Notes: generated from the letters alone by a model not told the origin. 64,000 nucleotides of DNA from Caldilineaceae bacterium (GCA_019637685.1 JAHBVF010000004.1:1-64000); one strand, 5' to 3'; numbered from the stretch's first letter, positions 20,602 to 30,344 are shown. Numbers and translations: made by a program.

Positions 20602-22029
20602 ATGAACTTTCAGCGTCGCACCCCTTCTTTGCTCAGCGCCGAAGCCCTGGCCGAACTTCTGTCCGGTCAGGAGAACGACCGTCTGCTCTTTCTTTCGGCC
20701 AAAGCGTCGCCTGCCGCCATTGCCGAGGGACTGGTCAGTCTTGCCAATGCCCACGGCGGAGTGGCTGTGGTGGGGGTGACCAAAACAGGCAAACTCCAGG
20801 CTGCCAACGAGCCAGACCAGATGCAGGAGCGGGCTGTCCAGGCCGGGCTGCTCGCGGATCCGCCCCTCATCCTCCCCGCGCCCCAAATCGTCGAAGTGGA
20901 CGACACGCCCGTTGTCGTTGTTCAGGTTCCCCCCGGTCTGCCCCACATCTACAGCGTGCAGGGCCGCTACCTGACCCGCACCGCGGGCCAGAGCCGACCG
21001 TTGACAACCCCCGAACTGCGCCGTCTGCTCTTCGACCGGGCCGATGCCGGTTTTGAAAACGGGCTGGTGGAGAATGCAACGCTGGACGATCTGGACCGGG
21101 GCCAGATTCGCCGCTATTTGGAGACAATCCAGGCTGGTCCTCAGGAAGATGTGGGCCAACTGCTGGTGAGCCGGGGCTGTGTGGTGCGCCAGAATGACGG
21201 CGACGACTACAGCCCGACCGTCGCGGGGATTCTGCTCTTTGGCCGTGCGCCTCAGCAATTCTTTCGCAGCGCGGAGATCGTCTGTATGCGCTATCCCGGC
21301 CCGGAGATGGGGGACGAATTTGTGCGCCAGGAGATCGGCGGCCCCCTGGGGGATCAGATCCGCCAGGCCGAAGCGTTTGTGGTGGGCAATATGCGCCGGG
21401 ACATGCGCATCGCCGGGATTGTGCGGGAAGAGGTAAACGAATATCCAGTGGCGGTGGTGCGGGAAGCGATTGTCAACGCGGTGGCCCACCGGGACTACAG
21501 CATCCGGGGCGAAGGCATTCGTCTGCTGATGTTCAGCGACCGGCTGGAAGTCTACAGTCCGGGGCGGCTGCCCGGCCATGTGACCCTGGAAAATCTCCTG
21601 GACGAACGCTACAGTCGCAACGAAGCCATTGTCGCTGTGCTCAGCGATCTGGGCTATATCGAGCGGCTGGGCTATGGCATCGACCGGATGATCGCGGCTA
21701 TGGCCGGTCTGGGTTTGCCCGACCCGGAGTTCGTCGAAACGGCCGCGGGCTTTCAGGTCACTCTCCGCGCCGCGGGGGACAGTTTGGCGACTCCCCACCC
21801 CCAGCAGGCCGCCGCGCCGCCGCCCGCGGCCTTCTCTCTGCTCAACGAGCGCCAGGAAAGGGCACTGGCCTTTTTGCAGCAGCAGGGGCGCATCACCAAC
21901 AGCGATTACCAGCAGCTCGTCCCCGATGTCAGCGCCGAGACCATCCGCCGAGACCTGGCCGATCTGGTGGAGCAGAATCTGCTTATCCGCATCGGCTCCA
22001 AGCGGGCGACGTACTATATCCTGAAGTGA
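20602..22029 (+). CDS. AlbA_2/Schlafen-type ATP-binding regulator
   Basis: This 475-residue protein has the layout of COG2865-type regulators. The N-terminal AlbA_2 (divergent AAA_4) domain covers residues about 20-130, with [15 protein letters not shown] as its signature. A HATPase_c_4-like domain follows at about 280-370, marked by [13 protein letters not shown], then by [12 protein letters not shown] and by [19 protein letters not shown]. The C-terminus (about 415-475) looks like a winged helix that starts with RQERALAFL and ends in a [13 protein letters not shown] wing. It follows the lipoprotein gene by three bases. The regulated genes are unknown. Confidence 0.85.
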   Translation: MNFQRRTPSLLSAEALAELLSGQENDRLLFLSAKASPAAIAEGLVSLANAHGGVAVVGVTKTGKLQAANEPDQMQERAVQAGLLADPPLILPAPQIVEVDDTPVVVVQVPPGLPHIYSVQGRYLTRTAGQSRPLTTPELRRLLFDRADAGFENGLVENATLDDLDRGQIRRYLETIQAGPQEDVGQLLVSRGCVVRQNDGDDYSPTVAGILLFGRAPQQFFRSAEIVCMRYPGPEMGDEFVRQEIGGPLGDQIRQAEAFVVGNMRRDMRIAGIVREEVNEYPVAVVREAIVNAVAHRDYSIRGEGIRLLMFSDRLEVYSPGRLPGHVTLENLLDERYSRNEAIVAVLSDLGYIERLGYGIDRMIAAMAGLGLPDPEFVETAAGFQVTLRAAGDSLATPHPQQAAAPPPAAFSLLNERQERALAFLQQQGRITNSDYQQLVPDVSAETIRRDLADLVEQNLLIRIGSKRATYYILK

Positions 22030-22358
22030 GTCCCCTGCAAAAAGGTCAATTTCTCCCGGGGAGACGCGGAGTCGCAGAGAATTTCAGGAGAGAATCCTTC
22101 TTTTTATCAGCGTTTATCAGTGTCTATCAGTGGCTCAAAAGGCTTTTCGCAGTAGAGTCTGAAGTGAATTTTAGAATGAATCTTGGAGTGGGCGAGGGGT
22201 GGGCAATCTCTCATTCGCCAGTGGCCCATTTTGCCCCCCCTTCACCCTCTCTCTACTTCTTCTGCCTATCCATCCCGATAGCTTTTGACAGCAAATCAAT
22301 GACAAAATTGAATTGAAGTTTTCGTCAGTTCTGAAATCCGCGTTCCAGGAGGATTTTT
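22030..22358. other. Intergenic region with dispersed repeat, upstream of the thiolase gene
   Basis: This 329-bp stretch has no gene. Positions 22039-22096 carry a copy of the CTCCCGCGGAGACGC...GCAGAGAATTTCAGGAG repeat, which recurs on the minus strand at 43819 and 59904. A run of three atcag(c/t)g(t)-type units follows at 22107-22135. The last 20 bases contain the AGGAGG site of the thiolase gene (22347-22352). A promoter is expected but none is clear. Confidence 0.6.
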
Positions 22359-23522
22359 ATGCGTGGGGTATCAATTGTTGGGATCGGCCAGACACCAGTG
22401 GGCGAGCATTGGGACCTCTCTGTGCGTCATATCGCGCATGGGGCTGTCTCTGCCGCGATGCAGGACGCGGGTATCGATCGGGCCGACGCACTTTTTGTGG
22501 GCAATATGCTCAGCGGCCCGCTGCTGGAACAGGAGCATCTGGCCACACTCATCGCCGATTTCAGTGGCCTGCGCGGCATTGAAGCGGCCAAAATAGAGGC
22601 GGCCTGTGCCAGCGGCGCGGCCGCGCTGCGGGTGGGCTGCATGGCGATTGCCAGCGGCATGCACGATGTGGTGATTGTCACCGGTGTGGAAAAGATGACC
22701 GACACCCCCAGCGGCGGAACCACTGCCGGGTTGGCCACCGCATCTGATGCCGAGTATGAAGCAGCCCACGGGATTACTTTTGTAGGATTGAACGCGCTGG
22801 TCATGCAGCGCTATCTGTATGAATATAAAGTGCCGATGGATGCCTTCGCCGGTTTCAGCATCAACGCCCATCGCAACGGGGCCAACAATCCCAACGCGAT
22901 GTTCCAGCGGGCGATTGGGATGAAAGAATATCTCAACGCACCGATGATCTCCACGCCCATCAATATGATGGACAGCAGCCCGGTCTGCGACGGCGCGGCC
23001 GCGGTTGTGCTTGTGCCCACCGAGCGGGCCTCTGAATTTACCGGTGGTCATCACCGGGGCGCGGTGCAGGTTCTGGCCAGCGCCAGCGCCACAGACACAC
23101 TGGCTGTCCACGACCGTAAGGACCCACTCTTTCTGGAAGCTGCCTACCTGAGCAGCCAGCGGGCCTATATGCAGGGCGGCATCACACCCGGCGACATCGA
23201 CTTCTTTGAGCTTCACGACGCCTTCACAATTATGAGCGCGCTGAGTCTGGAAGCCACGGGTTTTGCCAACCGGGGCGAAGGCTGGCGCATGGCCGTGGAC
23301 GAAGAGATCGGCGTGGGGGGGCGTCTGCCCATCAGCACAATGGGCGGACTGAAGAGCCGGGGCCATCCTGTGGGCGCGACCGGCGTCTATCAGATTGTGG
23401 AGACTGTCCAGCAGTTGACCGGGCAGGCGGGCAAGAATCAAGTGAAAAATCCCCGGATTGGGATGACCCAGAATATCGGCGGCAGCGGCGCAACGATTGT
23501 GACCCACATATTGGGAGTATAA
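22359..23522 (+). CDS. Thiolase-family acetyl-CoA acetyltransferase
   Basis: This 387-residue protein has AGGAGG seven bases upstream. It is a thiolase of the SCP2/archaeal acetoacetyl-CoA type. The nucleophilic Cys83 lies in EAACASGAAALRVG, and the C-terminal GHPVGATGVYQ block gives the second active-site element; EKMTD, MDSSPVCDGAAAV and FFELHDAFTI are also typical. Enzymes of this group often depend on a DUF35 partner for acyl-CoA channeling, sometimes with HMG-CoA synthase. A DUF35 gene lies at 27069, but separated by a 3.3-kb surface-protein gene. No HMG-CoA synthase is in the window. Confidence 0.9.
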   Translation: MRGVSIVGIGQTPVGEHWDLSVRHIAHGAVSAAMQDAGIDRADALFVGNMLSGPLLEQEHLATLIADFSGLRGIEAAKIEAACASGAAALRVGCMAIASGMHDVVIVTGVEKMTDTPSGGTTAGLATASDAEYEAAHGITFVGLNALVMQRYLYEYKVPMDAFAGFSINAHRNGANNPNAMFQRAIGMKEYLNAPMISTPINMMDSSPVCDGAAAVVLVPTERASEFTGGHHRGAVQVLASASATDTLAVHDRKDPLFLEAAYLSSQRAYMQGGITPGDIDFFELHDAFTIMSALSLEATGFANRGEGWRMAVDEEIGVGGRLPISTMGGLKSRGHPVGATGVYQIVETVQQLTGQAGKNQVKNPRIGMTQNIGGSGATIVTHILGV

Positions 23523-23527
23523 ATCTG

Positions 23528-26500
23528 ATGCGTAGAATCGGCGGTGTGTTTGGATTGTCGATTGTAGTCGGTCTGTTTTGGACGCTGGGGCTGCTGGCTG
23601 CCACCGGCAGTCTGGCCCAGTCTGCCGGTGGCAGCATCGCCGGGATTGTGACGGATGAAGCGGAAACCCCTTTGGCGGGGATGTGGGTTGTTCTCTATCA
23701 TCTGGTCAGTGCGCCCGAAGAATCTCCTGGGTGGGACAGTGTCGGTATGCTCAGCGACCCGGATGGTCGCTTTCGGTTTGAGGGACTGGCCGATGGCGTC
23801 TATCGTCTGTCAGTGGAGCACTACAATTTCCCCAATCCGCCTGAATACGACTCGGAATTCTACGATAACAAAAACGAACTTCTCAGCGCCGATGATATTC
23901 ACATCGACAACGGAAACAGTGTCGAGAATCTTATCCTGCGCATGAGGGTACGGGCACGCATTGCGGGTCATGTCTATGACGAGGCGGGTGCGCCCCTTGC
24001 CGGCATTCGGGCCGTGGCGTTTGTCTACGAAGCCAATGGGGACTATTACGCCGAAACCGCGGGTACTTTTCGCAGCGACGCCATAGGCCAGTATACAATC
24101 AGCGGGCTGCTGGAAGGAATCTACCGGGTTCGATTTCAGGATGATCTGACGCGATTTTATCGAACGGAATTCTATGACAACGCGCCGGACCTGGACAGCG
24201 GGACCGACATTTCCGTGGCCGCCAGTTCGCTGATAACGGGTATCGACGCCCATCTGGCTGCCACGGGCGGTATCAGCGGGGTGGTGACCGATAAGGATGG
24301 GTTGCCGTTGGAGGGGATGAACGTCAGTGTTTATGGTTTCTGGGGGCCAATGGCGGCTACCAATACGGGACCAGATGGCTCCTATGTTGTCTACGGTCTG
24401 GAGACCGGTATCTATCGGGTCGCGTTTGCTGATGGACAATACCCGCCTCTCTATGTCTTGCAGTATTATTCGGGCAGCCTGACTTTAGAAGCTGCGACAG
24501 ATATTTCTGTGGCGCTGGGGCTGATTACCCCCGACATTAATATGCAGATGGAACGCACGGGGTCGATTGGCGGGCGGATTACCGGATATCAGGGCGATCC
24601 GCTGGCAAATGCACGGATCTCTGCGTTACTGGGAGAGCGTCAGAGTGATGGTACAGTCCAGTGGAAGGGTGCTGGCATGACCCAAACCGATGGGGATGGA
24701 CTCTATCGGTTGTCCAATCTGATGCCCGGCGCTTATCTGATCCATGCGGACCCGCGGGAGGCCCCTTTTGTCTATTTGGAACAGTTCTATCTGGACGCGG
24801 CCACCATCGACGCGGCGACATCCATCACTTTGACCGCAGGCCAGGAGTTGGACGGGATTGATCTGCAACTGCTCCCGGCCCAGCGCATTGCCGGCCGGGT
24901 CTCTGGCCCGGAAGGGCAGCCGCTGCAGCACATCTGCCCGACGCTCTGGCATATCGGGGCCAACGGTCAATGGCAGAAGTTCCCGCTGGTTTCGCAGATT
25001 GAGACGAATCTGCAGGGCGAGTATCGCTATGGTGTGATCCCCGATGGCTCCTATCGACTGGGATTTCGGGACTGCTTTCCACAGGGCATCTACGCCAGTG
25101 AGTATTACAGCGATGTATACGATTTCGAGGACGCTTTCACACTGGAACTGGGGCCAAAGGGCTATTTCCACGATGTGGACGCCCGATTGGAACTGCGCAG
25201 CCACATCAAAGGCCGGGTGACCAATGCCCAGGGCGAAGGCGTGCCCGATGTCTCTGTGGCCGCGCTCTATCAGCCCACAGAAGGGCCATCGGCGGGGGAT
25301 TGGATACCGGCTGGTTCGACCACATCCAACAGCGACGGTTTCTACGATGTGGGGAATTTGGAGCAGGACACCTATCGGCTCCTTTTCAACGATACGGGTG
25401 AGCACGAGCGCTATCTGACCGAATATTACGACAACGCCTACAAAGTGGAAGAGGCAACGTCGGTTCCTGTCGGCCACAGCGAGACGATCACCGGTATTGA
25501 TATCGTTTTGACATACGGGGGCTGGATTACGGGGAAAGCCACCAACGGGACAGGCGCACCTGTGGGTGATGTGATCGTAAGCGCCTGGCGGCTCCGTCAG
25601 GAGTTGTCCCACACGCCTGTTTGGGTGAGTGTGTCGTGGGACGACACCGACGCGGCCGGGCGCTATACCATCCGTCATCTGGAGCCGGGAATCTATCGGG
25701 TGCTGTTTGATGATTCTGAACTGGGCCGCTATGCCCCTCAGTATTTCCAGAATGTGCCGGTGATCGAAGCGGCCACAGATGTGCAGGTCCAGCGAGACAG
25801 TGGAACACCGGATATTGACGCAACGCTCTCCCGCGCCACCAGCATTGCTGGGAAATTGACCGACGGCAAAGGCAAGCCAGCCGCGGGTGTAGTCGTGGCC
25901 GCCTATCAGTGGATCACAGATACAGAGAGCCGGTGGCTGCCTGTGCGCTACGCGGATAGCGACGCCCAGGGTACATACTTCTTGGGTGGATTGGGTGTAG
26001 GCATCTATCGCGTCGGCTTTGCTGTCACGGATTTTCAATCCGCTAGCCCGTATGTGGCTGAGTATTACAACGATGCGCCGGACATCCAGCAGGCAAAGGA
26101 TATCACATTGACTGCTGGTCAGCAGTTGCAGGGAATCAACGCTTCACTATCCCAACGGCCAACGATTGAGGGGCGTGTGACCGACGAATCTGACACACCC
26201 TTGCCCAATATTGCGCTTACGCTTTTTGGATTGTACCCTGCCGACGGACAAGAACAGTGGATTTTGCGTTCGTTTGACAGCACCGATGAAACGGGGCACT
26301 ACTCCTTCACCCAACTCCTGCCTGGTCTCTATCGAGTCAGCTTTGGAGACAGCACAAACCCACCTGGTTATCGCAGCGAATTTTACGACGATGTGCGTCG
26401 TTTCTCTCAGGCCACATCCATCACAGCTACGGCTGGGGCAGTAATCACAGGCGTGAACGCGCGTTTGGCTTCTTTTGCCGTGAATACGCCACCAGTTGCA

Positions 26501-26833
26501 CACGATGATATGCTGACGATTGTTCAGGGCCAATCGGCGCTCTTTCCCAGTGCCCTACAAAATGATGAAGATGCTGATGGGGATCCTCTCTCTCTCATCT
26601 TCGAGATACACCCTACCCACGGATCTATTTCCTTTGTGGGGGAAGAGCAGATGAGCTATAGTCACAATGGTGGGGTAGATACAGCAGACTTCTTCACTTA
26701 TCGAGCTTCCGATGGCGTAAGTGTATCGAATGTCGCAACAGCGACGATAACGATTCAACTCCTGCCCGTACAACCCCTGTTCTTGCCCTTCCTACTGGCG
26801 AAGAGTGAAGATTCGCTCCCATCCAACCCATAA
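23528..26833 (+). CDS. Secreted protein with nine carboxypeptidase-regulatory-like repeats
   Basis: This 1101-residue protein starts five bases after the thiolase stop. A signal peptide ends near GSLAQSAGG. Nine repeats of about 105 residues follow, each with the frame IxGxVTDxxGxPLxG, a G-x-Y-x-(F/V)-x-x-L strand, GIYRVxF, then EYYDNA or a variant, and an A(T/A)x(I/V)xV closing strand. They are CarboxypepD_reg/SdrD-B-like beta sandwiches. A cadherin-like segment (NTPPVAHDD, DADGDPLSL, TADFFTYRASDG) comes next, and the end PLFLPFLLAKSE is a variant of the aromatic-LP tail. It is probably a surface adhesin or scaffold. It splits an expected thiolase-DUF35 gene pair. Confidence 0.85.
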   Translation: MRRIGGVFGLSIVVGLFWTLGLLAATGSLAQSAGGSIAGIVTDEAETPLAGMWVVLYHLVSAPEESPGWDSVGMLSDPDGRFRFEGLADGVYRLSVEHYNFPNPPEYDSEFYDNKNELLSADDIHIDNGNSVENLILRMRVRARIAGHVYDEAGAPLAGIRAVAFVYEANGDYYAETAGTFRSDAIGQYTISGLLEGIYRVRFQDDLTRFYRTEFYDNAPDLDSGTDISVAASSLITGIDAHLAATGGISGVVTDKDGLPLEGMNVSVYGFWGPMAATNTGPDGSYVVYGLETGIYRVAFADGQYPPLYVLQYYSGSLTLEAATDISVALGLITPDINMQMERTGSIGGRITGYQGDPLANARISALLGERQSDGTVQWKGAGMTQTDGDGLYRLSNLMPGAYLIHADPREAPFVYLEQFYLDAATIDAATSITLTAGQELDGIDLQLLPAQRIAGRVSGPEGQPLQHICPTLWHIGANGQWQKFPLVSQIETNLQGEYRYGVIPDGSYRLGFRDCFPQGIYASEYYSDVYDFEDAFTLELGPKGYFHDVDARLELRSHIKGRVTNAQGEGVPDVSVAALYQPTEGPSAGDWIPAGSTTSNSDGFYDVGNLEQDTYRLLFNDTGEHERYLTEYYDNAYKVEEATSVPVGHSETITGIDIVLTYGGWITGKATNGTGAPVGDVIVSAWRLRQELSHTPVWVSVSWDDTDAAGRYTIRHLEPGIYRVLFDDSELGRYAPQYFQNVPVIEAATDVQVQRDSGTPDIDATLSRATSIAGKLTDGKGKPAAGVVVAAYQWITDTESRWLPVRYADSDAQGTYFLGGLGVGIYRVGFAVTDFQSASPYVAEYYNDAPDIQQAKDITLTAGQQLQGINASLSQRPTIEGRVTDESDTPLPNIALTLFGLYPADGQEQWILRSFDSTDETGHYSFTQLLPGLYRVSFGDSTNPPGYRSEFYDDVRRFSQATSITATAGAVITGVNARLASFAVNTPPVAHDDMLTIVQGQSALFPSALQNDEDADGDPLSLIFEIHPTHGSISFVGEEQMSYSHNGGVDTADFFTYRASDGVSVSNVATATITIQLLPVQPLFLPFLLAKSEDSLPSNP

Positions 26834-27068
26834 AGTTGGAGACTCCTCTACTATCAAAAGCTATCATCCAGGGGGAATTGTGTCTTTCGGTAGGGAATGA
26901 GCGCTCGGATCGTGCATACTTTCTACAGTATCACGCAGAAACTATCCGAACGTGACCTATGGGGGATTATGCTTACAGCGTATTTGGCGTAGATTTAATT
27001 ACAAGTGTAACGCTGCAAGATGAAATCACTCATCCGGACACACTATTCACTCAAGGACACTTTAATTT

Positions 27069-27473
27069 ATGGGTATTGCATCTGTCTGGCGCACCAAACA
27101 ACAACGCTACTCACTGCGGGGCGAAGTTTGCCCGGACTGCCACCAGGCGATCTTTCCGCCCCGGGATGTCTGCCCTCATTGCAGCGAACAGGCCGGGCCT
27201 GTGCATGTGATGAGCGGCCGGGGTGAGGTCTTTAGCTTTACAAAAATGTTCAGCGTTCCCGATGGGTTCAAGGATCAGCGGCCCTATACTGTGGCACTGG
27301 TCAAATTGGACGAGGGACCAATGGTCACTGCCCAATTGACCGATCTGAACGAAGACGAAGTGGACATCGGCATGAAAGTTGAAATGGTCACCCGCAAACT
27401 GCGGGAAGAGGGCAGCGACGGTCAGATCGTCTACGGGTATAAATTTCGCCCCGCGTTGGCCGTGGCAAGTTAA
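27069..27473 (+). CDS. DUF35 OB-fold/zinc-ribbon acyl-CoA-associated protein
   Basis: This 134-residue protein has an N-terminal rubredoxin-like zinc ribbon (CPDC, then CPHC) and an OB-fold (MSGRGEVFSFTKM, PYTVALVKLDEGPMVTAQL). It is typical of the DUF35 proteins that form complexes with thiolases and HMG-CoA synthases and carry acyl-CoA between them. AAGGA lies upstream of the ATG. The natural partner is the thiolase at 22359. The 235 bp before it hold no gene, but a 14-base segment at 26916 matches one in the trxB promoter. A strong terminator follows at 27507. Confidence 0.9.
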   Translation: MGIASVWRTKQQRYSLRGEVCPDCHQAIFPPRDVCPHCSEQAGPVHVMSGRGEVFSFTKMFSVPDGFKDQRPYTVALVKLDEGPMVTAQLTDLNEDEVDIGMKVEMVTRKLREEGSDGQIVYGYKFRPALAVAS

Positions 27474-27506
27474 CCAGAAATCCGCCAAAAGCTATGGGAT
27501 TGATAG

Positions 27507-27545
27507 AGCGAAAGGGGCCACGTGTTACGCGTGGCCCCTTTCGCT
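27507..27545 (+). terminator. Intrinsic terminator after the DUF35 gene
   Basis: A perfect 16-bp stem (27507-27522 with 27530-27545) around a seven-base loop, with the 3' side ending in cctttcgct and then a pyrimidine-rich stretch. It closes the thiolase to DUF35 run. Confidence 0.85.
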
Positions 27546-27688
27546 TTCCTCGCGGCTTCTTATTCGTCTGGTTCAACTTTCTGCCCACAAGAGCCTCGAT
27601 CACCCACAAGGTAGGCCGATTTCTCTGGACTGTTGTGGTAGACAATTGATGCTTCCTATGGGATAATATCCGGCAGGAGGCGATATGC

Positions 27689-28957
27689 ATGACAAATACA
27701 GCAGAATACCCCAGCTATCTGGAATGCGTTGCAGGAATATTGGGGCATGCCAATGCCCCGCTTTCGGTGGATACGCTTGTCGAACAAGTGAAGGATCAAC
27801 GGCCCACCGGCAAAGGTGTTCGCAGTGCTGTCTATCAGGCGATTGGTAAGCTCTATCAGGCCGTTCCCATCAGTCCTGGGGTCTTTGGCTGGCTGCCTAC
27901 CCTGTTAAAAGGGCAAACCCTGCGCCATCCGCTGAATAAGCTGGAAGTGCAGCGGGGCACACTGTTGATGGATGAATTGGAGCACGCGACTTTCTTCCCC
28001 GAATTCTTCCAGGACCATCAGCCGGATGGACGGCTGGTGCGTTTGCATCTGATGGGCGGACCCACGCTGGAGGTTCACGCGGCTGTCGATCAGGAAACCT
28101 GGGCGCTGCGTCTGGGCCAGGAATTCGTGGATTGGGTCGATCAGGCGGGTGGCTCAGCCTATGACGATCTGCTGATCCACGTGCTGGACGCGGTGGACGG
28201 CGAATATAGTCTGCGCTTGCAACCCCGCGAAGTGCGCCAGGAAGAGAAGATTCTGGAGCACAATCTCCAACTGGCCCGCGCGGCCGAAGCCATTGTGACC
28301 GGTGACCGCAAATCCCGTTCGGCCATGCCTGTGTGGGAGTTAGCCGCGGCGCTGATTGGCCGAGGTATCTATGCCGAGCCTATACCGCCGGATGATATGC
28401 ACTACGTGCTGCACGAACACAGCCCCCTGCGTTTGCAGGACGATCTGGGCTATACCAAAGCCAATCGGGATCACCTGCGCCGGGAGCACAAGGAACGCCG
28501 GAACAGCCCTGCCCGCCGTGCCGGGGATATGCCTTCCCAGGACGGGGGAGAGGGAAGCCGACAGGGAGCTTTTCACGGCGGCTTCTTTGGACGGATGGAT
28601 TCCGGCCATTTGGGCGAGGAAGACGATGACGACTCCGGCTTCTGGGACGCGGTGGAAGACAATGTGGTCGATTTTTCCGATATGGAAGAGACTCAATGCG
28701 AGGGCTACCAGCTCTATCTCTCCGAATTTCAGTCTGTGTTTCCCGAAGATGAACCCCTCAGCCACATGAACTACCATCTGTTGGAGGCTGAACTGGAAAT
28801 GCTGGTGGGATTGGAAATGGAGTTTGGCTATCTGATGCCGGAGCAGGATGAGCGCAAAAAGGCCCTGTCAGCCCGGCTTTTTATCGATCCCGATATGTAT
28901 TCTGGCGGCGACTGGGATCAGTCAGATTACGGTGGCCCCCCTTTCTGGGACAATTGA
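27689..28957 (+). CDS. Conserved protein with an N-terminal HARE-HTH-like winged helix
   Basis: This 422-residue protein has GGAGG eight bases before the ATG. Residues about 10-62 (ECVAGILGHANAPLSVDTL to ISPGVFGWLP) look like a HARE-HTH domain, the winged helix of RNA polymerase delta and of DNA-modification-linked proteins. The rest has no family I recognise. It includes a basic, Arg-rich linker (REHKERRNSPARRAG), an acidic stretch (GEEDDDDSGFWDAVEDN) and a Trp/Asp-rich end. It is followed after three bases by a small Cys-rich protein, probably in one operon, and a terminator lies at 29315. The function is unknown; an RNA-polymerase- or nucleic-acid-related role is a guess. Confidence 0.7.
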   Translation: MTNTAEYPSYLECVAGILGHANAPLSVDTLVEQVKDQRPTGKGVRSAVYQAIGKLYQAVPISPGVFGWLPTLLKGQTLRHPLNKLEVQRGTLLMDELEHATFFPEFFQDHQPDGRLVRLHLMGGPTLEVHAAVDQETWALRLGQEFVDWVDQAGGSAYDDLLIHVLDAVDGEYSLRLQPREVRQEEKILEHNLQLARAAEAIVTGDRKSRSAMPVWELAAALIGRGIYAEPIPPDDMHYVLHEHSPLRLQDDLGYTKANRDHLRREHKERRNSPARRAGDMPSQDGGEGSRQGAFHGGFFGRMDSGHLGEEDDDDSGFWDAVEDNVVDFSDMEETQCEGYQLYLSEFQSVFPEDEPLSHMNYHLLEAELEMLVGLEMEFGYLMPEQDERKKALSARLFIDPDMYSGGDWDQSDYGGPPFWDN

Positions 28958-28960
28958 CCG

Positions 28961-29302
28961 TTGCCGAAGCCTGTCGATTGTCGCTACTTCTTCGGTGATT
29001 ATCACCGGGGCGCTAACCTGGAGAAGTGCCGTCTGCTGGAAGCCAGCCCCAACAACAGTCGGCCCTGGCGGCGCAGGCTGTGTGATACGTGCCCCGTACC
29101 AGAACTTCTGCTCACCAGCACCTGTCTCGATCTGTTGCTGGAAGCGGAAGTCCAAAAGAGCTTTTTGCGCGAGCGTGTCGAGGTCACTTTTGCTGTGTGT
29201 GCCCGCCATCTTCAGGAACTGGACGACCCCCATAACTGCCCTCAGTGTAGCGCAGAACAGGAACGGCTGCGCGGGGGCCAAACTGGCGATTGGGACAGTT
29301 GA
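28961..29302 (+). CDS. Small Cys-rich protein
   Basis: This 113-residue frame starts with TTG, three bases after the previous stop. There is no closer ATG, so translational coupling is probable. It has seven cysteines, with C-x-x-C pairs in LCDTC and CPQC, plus others at DCRYFF, EKCRLL and VCARHL. The spacing suggests one or two zinc sites. I recognise a conserved Chloroflexota-type pattern (CRYF-GDYHRG near the N-terminus) but no named family. Codon use matches its neighbours. Confidence 0.65.
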   Translation: MPKPVDCRYFFGDYHRGANLEKCRLLEASPNNSRPWRRRLCDTCPVPELLLTSTCLDLLLEAEVQKSFLRERVEVTFAVCARHLQELDDPHNCPQCSAEQERLRGGQTGDWDS

Positions 29303-29314
29303 TGTCCGAAAAAT

Positions 29315-29352
29315 AAAGGGGAGGCTGTGGCACATTCCACAGCCTCCCCTTT
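29315..29352. terminator. Intrinsic terminator between convergent genes
   Basis: A perfect 16-bp stem (29315-29330 with 29337-29352) with loop cacatt, followed by ttatt on the plus strand and an A-rich flank on the other side. It serves the Cys-rich protein gene and can also serve the converging patatin gene. Confidence 0.85.
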
Positions 29353-29384
29353 TTATTGTCCTATTCCCCAATGCGCACTCTGTC

Positions 29385-30344
29385 CTAATCAATACTGGCT
29401 GGGACCGGGCTGACCCCAGCAGATTTGCTGCCTGTCAGATTTTGCCACGTGTGGCCCAATCGTCTGGCTAGACGGCGGATGGGTGGGGACGGCTGGTCAG
29501 CGGACTGGCCGCGTTTGCTGGTGGTGGCCAGATAGCTGCTGGCCGTGCGATAGCCCGCCTCATATAGTCGGTTGGACTGGGACCAATCGTTGATATCTGG
29601 CATGGCTTCGGTCCACAGGCGGATGTTATGCAGCCGGAGTTTCTTTGCCATTTCGCTCAGGAGCAGGTCGTGTTCGGCTTGCAGGCGCAGCATTGTGCTA
29701 ATGCTGCGGTTGACGATAGCTGATACCCCCCGCTGTATCTGTTCGGCTGGCTTGGGATCATCCCAAATGTGCAGGGCATATATCTCTGTGGCGCCCTTTT
29801 CAATCGCAACCCGCAGGGGAAGGGGGGTGACTGTACCGCCGTCGATGTAGCGTTCCCCATCCACTGTCCAGGGGGGATGGACCGGTGGCAATGCTGTGCT
29901 TGCCATCAGGGCATCCAACACCCGATCCCCCGGTCTGTCGCCGAAGATATGCATCGTTTCGCTTTTCAGATGCGTGGCTGTGATAAAGAGGGGAATATGG
30001 CCGGGTAAATCGCCAAAGGTAAGAGCCGGGTCGATTCCCGCACGCTGTAGAAAGGCGTAGAAGTTGCTGTTGTCGTAGAGGCTATCCTTGCCGCTGAGCA
30101 CACGCCACAGAATCTGCATTCGCCCGCCGGGGTAGACATCCTCTTTGGTGGTCCCTTGCCAGACAGCCAGCAGATGATCTGTTTGAGCCAAGGAAAAATC
30201 CCTGGCCATAAAAGCAGCGTTGAGCGCGCCGGCCGAGCAGCCCACAATAATGTCTGGGACAATGCTTTGCTCCAGCAATGCCCGCAATGCCCCCACCTGT
30301 AACGCGCCCCGATTCCCCCCTCCACTTAGCACAAGCGCTCGCAT
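29385..30344 (-). CDS. Patatin-like phospholipase (RssA type)
   Basis: This 319-residue protein starts at MRALVLSGGG, with AAAGGTGG before the ATG. Upstream open frame was not used. Motifs: oxyanion loop GGGNRGALQVG at the N-terminus, nucleophile Ser in GCSAG, and the Asp of the dyad in IDGG, as in cytoplasmic patatins such as RssA. These hydrolyse phospholipids or acyl esters. The last 60 residues are basic and Ser/Pro-rich and may be a tail. It is divergent from the TPP-controlled thiB unit. Confidence 0.92.
   Translation of the reverse strand: MRALVLSGGGNRGALQVGALRALLEQSIVPDIIVGCSAGALNAAFMARDFSLAQTDHLLAVWQGTTKEDVYPGGRMQILWRVLSGKDSLYDNSNFYAFLQRAGIDPALTFGDLPGHIPLFITATHLKSETMHIFGDRPGDRVLDALMASTALPPVHPPWTVDGERYIDGGTVTPLPLRVAIEKGATEIYALHIWDDPKPAEQIQRGVSAIVNRSISTMLRLQAEHDLLLSEMAKKLRLHNIRLWTEAMPDINDWSQSNRLYEAGYRTASSYLATTSKRGQSADQPSPPIRRLARRLGHTWQNLTGSKSAGVSPVPASID

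Noticed and set aside
19051..21798. Long minus-strand open frame of 915 codons over folC, the lipoprotein and the regulator gene.
   Set aside because: It is antisense to three well-supported genes, has no recognisable motifs, and is rich in Gly/Arg/His as expected for the reverse frame of GC-rich DNA.
26959..27226. Two short plus-strand open frames in the spacer before the DUF35 gene.
   Set aside because: They overlap the DUF35 start in other frames, lack ribosome sites and show no family pattern.
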